Shown: one piece after another, positions 7,061 through 11,794 of the stretch
Numbering within the stretch: position 1 is the first letter of the stretch
Layout of the letters: each line of letters starts with the position of its first letter
Origin: Chryseobacterium sp.
GTDB taxonomy: Bacteria > Bacteroidota > Bacteroidia > Flavobacteriales > Weeksellaceae
Reading direction: 5' to 3'
Length of the DNA stretch: 11,794 nucleotides
Assembly: GCA_030146295.1 (NCBI GenBank)
Contig: JASLCD010000041.1
Location: forward strand, 1 to 11,794
Notes under the pieces: generated by a model
Databases searched by the model: none
The model's input: only the letters and a program-made list of their open reading frames with translations
Told to the model about the DNA's origin: nothing
Made by a program: the position numbers and the translations under genes

Positions 7061-7681
7061 TTAATAATTTTTCACCGTAATATGATAACAGCTCTGTTGC
7101 TTTTCTTTGATATAACAGATTCTACCAGCCTTTTCATAGTATTTTAGTACCCTTTCAAGAGCGGCTTCCATTTTTGGATTATACTTCAGAACGTCGTTGA
7201 ATCTTATATAAGAAATGTCAAAAGAGTTACCATAATTGTGAGAACTAATCCCTAGTGAGGCGTTGGAATTTACTCTTCTCAGCCTGCACTGGTCTTCAAG
7301 AGTCCTGGTAATAGATGAAACGGTAAAGGTTCCCCCTTTTGTATCTTTACTGAATTTGGAACCTATTTTCTCAAGGGTGGTTTTGGCTTTGGATACCATA
7401 TAAGCCCTGCTGTAATCGAGTCTCTGAACCTTATATCCTTTTCCTGATTTTTTTATTTTGCGAAATTTTCCGTTGCTGATATATTTCTGTACTGTTTTGG
7501 AGTCTTTCAGCAGCTGTATTCCAAAACTCTTTGAGGCATCAAGATGGGGTTTATAAAGCGGTGTTGGCTCAACCTTCAATACAGTGGTAAGATCATAGCA
7601 GGGAAAAGCTTTTTTTGCTGCCTGCGAATAATGTAAACTATAAATAAAGGGTACAAAGACCACGCACAAAAACTTTCTCAT
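7061..7681 (-). CDS. Exported DUF5715/peptidase M15-like protein
   Basis: A 206-residue protein with a Sec-type signal peptide (MRKFLCVVFVPFIYSLHYSQA, residues 1-21, probable cleavage after about 21). The C-terminal half carries the layout of the M15 (VanY/D-Ala-D-Ala carboxypeptidase) fold: SSITR at 122-126 with the conserved Arg126, SSHNYGNSFDIS at 146-157 matching S-x-H-x-x-G-x-x-x-D with His148 and Asp155 as candidate zinc ligands, and CYHITV at 198-203 with His200 as the third ligand. This suggests a periplasmic hydrolase acting on peptidoglycan peptides; activity is inferred. The long basic region before the domain (about 60-110) is not explained by M15. It is the first gene of the group ending with the response regulator, and a palindrome overlaps its promoter. 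I recall flavobacterial proteins of this kind as DUF5715, from memory only. Confidence 0.75.
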   Translation of the reverse strand: MRKFLCVVFVPFIYSLHYSQAAKKAFPCYDLTTVLKVEPTPLYKPHLDASKSFGIQLLKDSKTVQKYISNGKFRKIKKSGKGYKVQRLDYSRAYMVSKAKTTLEKIGSKFSKDTKGGTFTVSSITRTLEDQCRLRRVNSNASLGISSHNYGNSFDISYIRFNDVLKYNPKMEAALERVLKYYEKAGRICYIKEKQQSCYHITVKNY

Positions 7682-7705
7682 TCACCATCCTTTTAAATTA
7701 CAAAT

Positions 7706-7738
7706 GAAAGATAAAACATTTATGTTATATCTTTCAAA
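7706..7738 (-). promoter_or_regulatory. Promoter of the M15-like gene overlapped by a 30-bp palindrome
   Basis: On the minus strand TTTG (7738-7735) is followed after 21 bases by TATCTTTC (7713-7706), one base off TAnnTTTG, 25 bases before the start codon. The interval 7706-7735 is an inverted repeat: GAAAGATA at the left end matches TATCTTTC at the right, and the inner halves read AACAT and ATGTT. Of 15 base pairs, 13 match. An operator or a 5' RNA hairpin would fit; spanning the whole promoter favours an operator. Confidence 0.5.
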
Positions 7739-7866
7739 ACCGACTATAATACACTGTAAATAAATCCCAAACAAACATTACACCAAATTATTAATTTTAT
7801 AATTTTTGTTCCCTCTTTTTTGAAATATTTTTTCAGTTTTAACTTTTTACTTTAAGATTTAAATTT

Positions 7867-7874
7867 TACATTTG
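7867..7874 (+). promoter_or_regulatory. -7 promoter box of the aquaporin gene
   Basis: TACATTTG matches TAnnTTTG exactly and lies 24 bases before the aquaporin ATG, implying a leader of only about 18 bases with no Shine-Dalgarno sequence. A clear TTG element is not seen 19-23 bases upstream. Confidence 0.5.
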
Positions 7875-7898
7875 AGATACATTTAAACAATAAACAAC

Positions 7899-8618
7899 AT
7901 GATAAAAAAACTTTTCGCTGAATTTTTCGGCACATTTTGGCTTGTTTTCGGAGGGTGTGGAAGCGCTGTTTTTGCAGCAGGGGTTCCCGACATTGGCATT
8001 GGACTTTTAGGAGTTGCTTTGGCCTTTGGTCTTACTGTTCTTACGATGGCTTATGCTGTAGGCCATATCTCAGGAGGACATTTTAATCCGGCGGTTTCTT
8101 TTGGACTTTTAGCAGGGGGAAGATTTCCTGCAAAAGACCTTATTCCTTACATCGTGGCCCAGTGTCTGGGAGCGATTGTAGCAGCAGGATGTCTGTATAC
8201 AATCCTTAACGGTGCGGGAGCGGTAGAATTCTCAAAACCCGGAGATTTTGCCACGAACTTTTACGGAGAGGCTGTATACAATGGAAAAGCTTTCAGCATG
8301 GGAGCAGCATTCCTGGCTGAGTTTTTATTAACGGCTTTTTTCCTTATTGTGATTATGGGAGCTACGGATAAGTGGGCTAACGGTAAATTTGCTGGTCTTG
8401 CAATCGGTCTTGCTCTTACTTTGATTCACCTGATCTCTATTCCTATTACGAATACTTCAGTAAACCCTGCAAGATCACTTTCACAGGCTGTCTTCATGGG
8501 AGGAATTGCCATGTCACAACTTTGGCTGTTCTGGGTAGCCCCTATTTTAGGAGGAGTTGTAGGAGGATTGATCTACAAGTTCTTGCTTCAGAGAGACACT
8601 GCAGAAATTGCAGATTAA
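7899..8618 (+). CDS. aqpZ: Aquaporin Z-type water channel
   Basis: An inner-membrane channel for water, 239 residues, the usual length of bacterial AqpZ. Six membrane helices and two half-helices are evident. Both pore motifs are intact: NPA at 63-65 (HFNPAVS) and NPA at 189-191 (SVNPARS). The residues expected at the aromatic/Arg selectivity filter are all present in water-channel form: Phe43, His177, Thr186 and Arg192, equivalent to Phe43, His174, Thr183 and Arg189 of the E. coli protein. Glycerol facilitators have a smaller residue in place of this His, so water is the expected substrate. It is the only plus-strand gene here, transcribed alone from a short leader and ending in a terminator shared with the convergent nuclease-like gene. 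Start is the ATG giving MIKKLFAEFFGTF, the normal N-terminus of the family. Confidence 0.97.
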   Translation: MIKKLFAEFFGTFWLVFGGCGSAVFAAGVPDIGIGLLGVALAFGLTVLTMAYAVGHISGGHFNPAVSFGLLAGGRFPAKDLIPYIVAQCLGAIVAAGCLYTILNGAGAVEFSKPGDFATNFYGEAVYNGKAFSMGAAFLAEFLLTAFFLIVIMGATDKWANGKFAGLAIGLALTLIHLISIPITNTSVNPARSLSQAVFMGGIAMSQLWLFWVAPILGGVVGGLIYKFLLQRDTAEIAD

Positions 8619-8641
8619 TTTTTAAAATAATATTCAATAAT

Positions 8642-8669
8642 AAAATCCTGTCAGGCGGCAGGATTTTTT
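8642..8669. terminator. Bidirectional terminator between convergent genes
   Basis: AAAATCCTG at 8642-8650 pairs perfectly with CAGGATTTT at 8659-8667 around an eight-base loop. T6 at 8664-8669 serves the plus-strand aquaporin gene, and the A-run at 8642-8645 gives a T-tract for the minus-strand gene. The hairpin touches the stop codon of the latter (8668-8670). Confidence 0.85.
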
Positions 8670-9213
8670 ATTTTAGCTTCTTGATGTCAAAAGGGTTTTT
8701 GAAGATCAGTTCCTCATGTTTTCCTTTGATCTCCATTTTACGCTGAAGAAGGTTCAGTGCCATTTTTCTGATAAAAAGATCTTTATCGTTCAGTTTCCAG
8801 TAAGAGTCTTCATGAAGTTTTTTAGGCGGGCGGATCAGATAAAATTCGGTTTCCCAGGTATCTGCATTATGATAAAACTCAATGATTCCACAATGTTCAG
8901 GAATCATTACAGCTTCTACCATTCCCATGGGAAGCAGAAAACTAAAGGAATTACACATATAGTCTCCACAGGAAATTTTATCATGTTTCAGAAATTTCTC
9001 TCCGGTATCTTTATTGAGATATGATTTTTTGAAATCATTTTTAAAGTCACTTTTTGAAAACTTGATCTCAATTTCATGACTTTCACCTTCGGAATTGATA
9101 ACCAGGATATCGGCTTCCCAATCTGCCTGAAAATAATTGGTCAGTACAATTTCTTTTTCAAAATCGCAATGGGAATGAATATAGGCGTGTATGAGTTCTT
9201 CTATTTTGATCAT
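8668..9213 (-). CDS. PD-(D/E)XK nuclease-fold protein, MmcB-like
   Basis: A 181-residue soluble protein. WEADILVI (32-39) followed by ESHEIEIKFSKSDF (44-57) gives Asp35, Glu49 and Lys51 in the D-(x)n-E-x-K arrangement of PD-(D/E)XK nucleases. The continuation EIKFSKSDFKNDFKK, then FSFLLPMGM and VMIPEHCGIIEF, resembles the layout of MmcB, the alpha-proteobacterial mutagenesis protein (EIK-S-x-x-DF, then FA-x-P, then P-x-x-x-GLI). I read this as a family relative; the repair role is carried over only as a possibility. A longer acidic and aromatic C-terminus (about 120-181) is extra. No partner genes such as a restriction methylase or imuB/dnaE2 are adjacent. The stop overlaps the terminator shared with the aquaporin gene. 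The upstream gap 9214-9414 contains only a weak -7-like TACATTTT and no other recognised gene. Confidence 0.72.
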   Translation of the reverse strand: MIKIEELIHAYIHSHCDFEKEIVLTNYFQADWEADILVINSEGESHEIEIKFSKSDFKNDFKKSYLNKDTGEKFLKHDKISCGDYMCNSFSFLLPMGMVEAVMIPEHCGIIEFYHNADTWETEFYLIRPPKKLHEDSYWKLNDKDLFIRKMALNLLQRKMEIKGKHEELIFKNPFDIKKLK

Positions 9214-9414
9214 GAATATGATGATAAAATGTATAATGTAAAAAGTATTAATGATGATGCGCTCACCTAACAGTCAATATTATAAACGCAATGTCCGCGG
9301 CATTTCACTCAGCAAAAATTACAGGATATCTTTTCTTAATCCATTATGATGATGAAAAAATTGACAAACGAAACAAATTGACTATTCGCAATTACTATCA
9401 GAAGTTCATTTTTT

Positions 9415-10407
9415 CTAGCTCACCAGCAGACTGCATCCTCTGATATCAGAGTGGTCTATTCTTCCCAGTACCTGAAACTTATCGCCTACAATTTTACCTA
9501 AATCCTGGGTTGCAATAAATGAGCAGGAATGGGTATTGGCAAGATCAATGATATTAATAGCTCCTGTTCTTCCTTCTTTTTCGTAGGCCAGAGGATCTTC
9601 TGCATTCCGAACCATGATTCTCATCCAGTTCGGGCATTCATATTCATTGTTTCCAAGGGAGTATGCCTGAGAAAGCAGCTCTGTCATAGAATATTCTGAG
9701 TATATTTTATCTGTTTTAAGACCGTCCTGTAAGATTTTCAGCAATTCATCTTTGGTCATTTCTTCTTTTCTTCCTTTCATTCCTCCGGTTTCAATGACCA
9801 CTAAATTTTCAGGAAAATTTAGGGATTCTACGCCGTGCTCAGAATGACAATAGTCCAGAAAATCAAGAAGTGCAAAGGAAACTCCGAAAAGAATTACTTT
9901 TCTATCCTGAAGCTGATTGAGAAGTTCAAAAAGCTCAGAGTGGTTATAAAGAAAATATCCGTTTTCGGGTTGGGCAGATTGCTTCATCAGATAATCTACC
10001 ATATAGATCAATGATGAATGCTGTTTTTCCAGATAACTTGGAAGTAAGCCCAGAAAAATAAAATCTTCCGGTTTCCCGATAAACTGTTCAAAACTTTTAC
10101 CGATACTTTCTTCATAAAGTTTGGGATCTGCGATGAAATGTTTTGATAGATTCATCTGTGTTGTTCCAGAACTTTGAAAAAACAGATCGGCGGTTACATT
10201 CTTATCCAGAATCTGGTGGTTTTTGAACATTTCGATAGGCAGAAACGGAATCTTTACCAAGCTATCTACTTCATCAGGATTCACGTTCAGAAAGTCGACG
10301 AATTTCCTGTATATTTCAATATTTTCATATTGATAACGAAATGTTTTCAATGATGCATTCAGGAAATCCTGTTCAGTTTGTATATTGAATATATTTTTTA
10401 ATTCCAT
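9415..10407 (-). CDS. LuxE/PaaK-like acyl-protein synthetase family protein
   Basis: A 330-residue member of the LuxE branch of adenylate-forming enzymes, which activate a carboxylic acid with ATP and pass the acyl group to a protein thiol. Visible motifs are FFQSSGTTQMNLSKH at 76-90 (the ATP-binding Ser/Thr/Gly loop followed by the family's SKH), SEYSMTELLSQAY at 237-249 (the adenine/TEL segment), TQDLGKI near 300-306 and GRIDHSDIRGCSLL at 315-328. Cys325, six residues from the C-terminus, is at the place of the acyl-accepting cysteine near the end of bioluminescence LuxE. There are no luxCDAB genes nearby, so a role in light emission is not suggested; flavobacterial LuxE-like genes occur apart from lux operons and their acyl substrate is unknown to me. 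The ATG is at 10405-10407, with a promoter box about 40 bases upstream. Confidence 0.85.
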   Translation of the reverse strand: MELKNIFNIQTEQDFLNASLKTFRYQYENIEIYRKFVDFLNVNPDEVDSLVKIPFLPIEMFKNHQILDKNVTADLFFQSSGTTQMNLSKHFIADPKLYEESIGKSFEQFIGKPEDFIFLGLLPSYLEKQHSSLIYMVDYLMKQSAQPENGYFLYNHSELFELLNQLQDRKVILFGVSFALLDFLDYCHSEHGVESLNFPENLVVIETGGMKGRKEEMTKDELLKILQDGLKTDKIYSEYSMTELLSQAYSLGNNEYECPNWMRIMVRNAEDPLAYEKEGRTGAINIIDLANTHSCSFIATQDLGKIVGDKFQVLGRIDHSDIRGCSLLVS

Positions 10408-10447
10408 AACTTTTCGAGCAGCTTACTGCTTCATTATAAAGTAATTA

Positions 10448-10455
10448 CAAAGATA
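10448..10455 (-). promoter_or_regulatory. -7 promoter box of the LuxE-like gene
   Basis: The minus strand reads TATCTTTG, an exact TAnnTTTG match, 41 bases before the ATG. The predicted leader contains a small hairpin (AGCAG at 10417-10421 with CTGCT at 10426-10430, loop of four). No good -33 TTG is seen. Confidence 0.5.
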
Positions 10456-10545
10456 AAATATTGATATTTAATAATTTTTTAATCTACAAATCATATTTTG
10501 GTAGGCTTCTTGCACATACCTCAACGGAATATGGATTAAAAACAA

Positions 10546-10598
10546 GAGTGGGTTTCGGCCCATTCGAAAGTTACCTCTTTTTAGGGGTAATTTTTTTT
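10546..10598 (+). ncRNA. Tandem hairpins with U8 tail, possible 3' end of a small plus-strand RNA or bidirectional terminator
   Basis: Hairpin 1 pairs GAGTGGGT (10546-10553) with GCCCATTC (10558-10565) around a TTCG tetraloop. Hairpin 2 pairs TTACCTC (10571-10577) with GGGGTAA (10584-10590) around TTTTTA and is followed by eight T (10591-10598). Three G-U pairs (10548/10563, 10553/10558, 10576/10585) hold on the plus strand and would be C-A mismatches on the minus strand, so the fold favours plus-strand RNA. There is no plus-strand gene upstream to terminate. On the minus strand, hairpin 1 followed by TTGTTTTT could also terminate the LpxH-type gene. No clear plus-strand promoter is found, and it matches no RNA family I can name. 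Confidence 0.4.
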
Positions 10599-10601
10599 GC
10601 T

Positions 10602-11372
10602 TTATTTTTCAAAAGTCTTCAGTTCGAAATCCTTTTCAAAAACCCCGTAGGTAAAATAGGAAATCCAGTCTCCGAGGTTGATATATTTTGAATTCTGTTC
10701 CAGATCCAGTACCATAGGCAGGTGTCTGTGTCCATAGATGAAATAATCAATCTTCCCAGATTTCAGTTTTTCTTTGGAATAAATAATCAGGAACTCTTTA
10801 TCTTCTCCCAGGAATGCTTTGTCTTCTTCTCCGGAGATCATTTTATTTTTTTGGGAAAGGTACAATGCAATTTTCATCGCAATATCGGGATGAAGCCATT
10901 TGAAGAACCATTGTGCTATCGGATTGGTGAATATTTTTTTCATTCTTTTATATCCTTTGTCACCAGGGCCCAACCCATCTCCATGGGCCAGCAAAAACTG
11001 CTTTCCACCCATTTCAAAATATTGCTTTTGATAAAAGACTGTACATCCTATCTCTTCTTCCAGATAATCTTTCATCCACAGATCATGGTTTCCGACAAAG
11101 AAATAGATATGAATACCTCTGTCTTTAAGTTCTGCAATTTTTCCGAGTACCCGGATATATCCTTTGGGAACTACATGCTTCCATTCATGCCAGAAGTCAA
11201 AAAGATCACCCATTAAAAACAGAACCTGAGCATCTTCCTTGATTTCATCCATCCAACGTATAAACTTTTCTTCACGCACTTTGCTTTCCTTTGGAGTAGG
11301 CGCTCCAAAATGCTGATCTGAAGCGAAATATACTTTTTTTCCAGGTTCTAAATTAATTGTTGTTTTTAACAC
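10602..11372 (-). CDS. lpxH: UDP-2,3-diacylglucosamine diphosphatase (LpxH-type metallophosphoesterase)
   Basis: A 256-residue calcineurin-like phosphoesterase with the complete metal-binding set: SDQHFG with Asp19 and His21, GDLFDFW at 55-61 with Asp56, GNHD at 94-97, AHGDG at 129-133 and GHRH at 214-217. The W following GDLFDF and the helical insert around 135-195, with its FFKWLHPDIA segment, fit LpxH, which cleaves UDP-2,3-diacylglucosamine to lipid X and UMP at the cytoplasmic face of the inner membrane in lipid A synthesis. LpxH proteins often have GNRD where this has GNHD, so a related phosphoesterase (LpxH2-like) cannot be excluded. It begins 23 bases after the stop of the PTPS-type gene, so the two are likely co-transcribed. 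No other lipid A gene is in view. Confidence 0.82.
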   Translation of the reverse strand: MLKTTINLEPGKKVYFASDQHFGAPTPKESKVREEKFIRWMDEIKEDAQVLFLMGDLFDFWHEWKHVVPKGYIRVLGKIAELKDRGIHIYFFVGNHDLWMKDYLEEEIGCTVFYQKQYFEMGGKQFLLAHGDGLGPGDKGYKRMKKIFTNPIAQWFFKWLHPDIAMKIALYLSQKNKMISGEEDKAFLGEDKEFLIIYSKEKLKSGKIDYFIYGHRHLPMVLDLEQNSKYINLGDWISYFTYGVFEKDFELKTFEK

Positions 11373-11395
11373 CTTCTGAGTTTTGTTGGGTAATA

Positions 11396-11794
11396 TTATT
11401 GATTATCTTCTGCAAACCATTCTCCATAAGAATTTTCTGTCTCATGAAGTTTAAGATAAGCTAAAGAAATTCCATCAGGAAGTTTTGATTTGACCTTAGC
11501 TGCAATAGCATACAGCATATTTTCACAGGTAGGCTGAAAACTGCAATAGATTACTTTATGACCTTTCTGCTCCAGGTCATCACCCAATTCTTTGTGTGGA
11601 GACAGGGCATTTACAAGAACCGCATGGTCCCATACATCTACAATTTCGGAATTTACGATACTTTTGATATCTCCGAAATCTACCACCATTCCATTTTTAG
11701 GATTTTCAATATCATTGATCGGTTTTCCTTTCACTGTTACAAACAGCTTATAGGAATGTCCATGCATATTTTTACATTTCCCATCGTAGTTGTA
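11396..11794 (-). CDS. 6-pyruvoyl-tetrahydropterin synthase / QueD family protein, N-terminus outside the window
   Basis: The 132 visible residues are the bulk of a T-fold enzyme of the PTPS/QueD family, which converts dihydroneopterin triphosphate to 6-carboxy- or 6-pyruvoyl-tetrahydropterin. The frame runs off the window edge at 11794. The edge sequence reads YNYDGKCKNMHGHSY, giving the catalytic cysteine and two of the three zinc-binding histidines (HGH); the third histidine, normally about 15 residues earlier, is outside. VVDFGDIK, WDHAVLV, PTCENM and LKLHETENSYGEW are the other conserved blocks, with the Glu of HET/ENM binding the pterin. In flavobacteria such proteins usually serve queuosine synthesis (QueD); that is an inference, since no other que gene is seen. 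The LpxH-type gene follows after 23 bases. An internal ATG at 11767 precedes HGH and is not the start. Confidence 0.9.
   Translation of the reverse strand, partial: YNYDGKCKNMHGHSYKLFVTVKGKPINDIENPKNGMVVDFGDIKSIVNSEIVDVWDHAVLVNALSPHKELGDDLEQKGHKVIYCSFQPTCENMLYAIAAKVKSKLPDGISLAYLKLHETENSYGEWFAEDNQ

Noticed and set aside
9415..10407. Bioluminescence operon suggested by the LuxE-like gene
   Set aside because: No luciferase, LuxC reductase or LuxD gene is adjacent; the neighbours are unrelated housekeeping genes.
10485..10600. tRNA, SRP RNA or preQ1 riboswitch in the gap near the QueD-type gene
   Set aside because: There is no cloverleaf, no GGAA/GAAGCAGCC-type SRP core and no preQ1 aptamer signature. 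The element also points away from the QueD-type gene and lies downstream of it.
10461..10691. Plus-strand open frame of 76 codons across the gap and the end of the LpxH-type gene
   Set aside because: It runs through a hairpin-plus-U8 terminator and then antisense into a well-supported gene, so it is unlikely to be translated.

Overview
The window looks like chromosomal DNA of a flavobacterium, most likely Chryseobacterium or a close relative. The evidence is AT-rich DNA, start codons mostly without Shine-Dalgarno sequences, several upstream boxes fitting the Bacteroidetes -7 element TAnnTTTG, and the gene repertoire (ABC-F ATPase, flavobacterial LuxE-like protein, LpxH-type hydrolase, PTPS/QueD). 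The genus is inferred from style, not from a marker gene. All coding genes are on the minus strand except one aquaporin gene. No IS element, tRNA, rRNA or CRISPR array is visible, and no gene-free stretch exceeds 300 bases.

Layout: (1) 1-1249, the N-terminal 416 residues of an ABC-F ATPase, with its own promoter box. (2) 1387-2396, a two-gene unit I do not recognise: a beta-rich 244-residue protein followed by an 82-residue helical protein. (3) 2662-4002, a Tle1/DUF2235-type alpha/beta-hydrolase whose nucleophile elbow reads GFGRG, with glycine where the catalytic serine belongs; it has its own hairpin terminator. (4) 4151-7681, five minus-strand genes in close succession: an exported M15-like protein, an unknown protein with a cysteine-rich tail, a 7-TM membrane protein, a HisKA_3 sensor kinase and a NarL/LuxR response regulator. 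The last three are packed or overlapping and end in a strong terminator. A near-perfect 30-bp palindrome covers the promoter of the first gene. (5) 7899-8618, aqpZ-type aquaporin on the plus strand, sharing a bidirectional terminator with the convergent gene that follows. (6) 8668-9213, a PD-(D/E)XK, MmcB-like protein. (7) 9415-10407, an orphan LuxE-like acyl-protein synthetase. (8) 10602-11794, a QueD/PTPS-type gene cut by the window edge and an LpxH-type UDP-2,3-diacylglucosamine hydrolase, apparently co-transcribed.

Functional reading: the flanks are housekeeping (translation-factor ATPase, water channel, lipid A and pterin/queuosine metabolism). The less ordinary material is in the middle: the nucleophile-less Tle1-like protein, the unknown beta-rich/helical pair, and a signalling cluster in which a separate 7-TM protein directly precedes a short one-TM kinase that has no usual start codon. 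The segment 10546-10598 carries two tandem hairpins that fold best as plus-strand RNA and end in eight U, and may be the 3' end of a small RNA. I do not see a proven new defence or mobile system.
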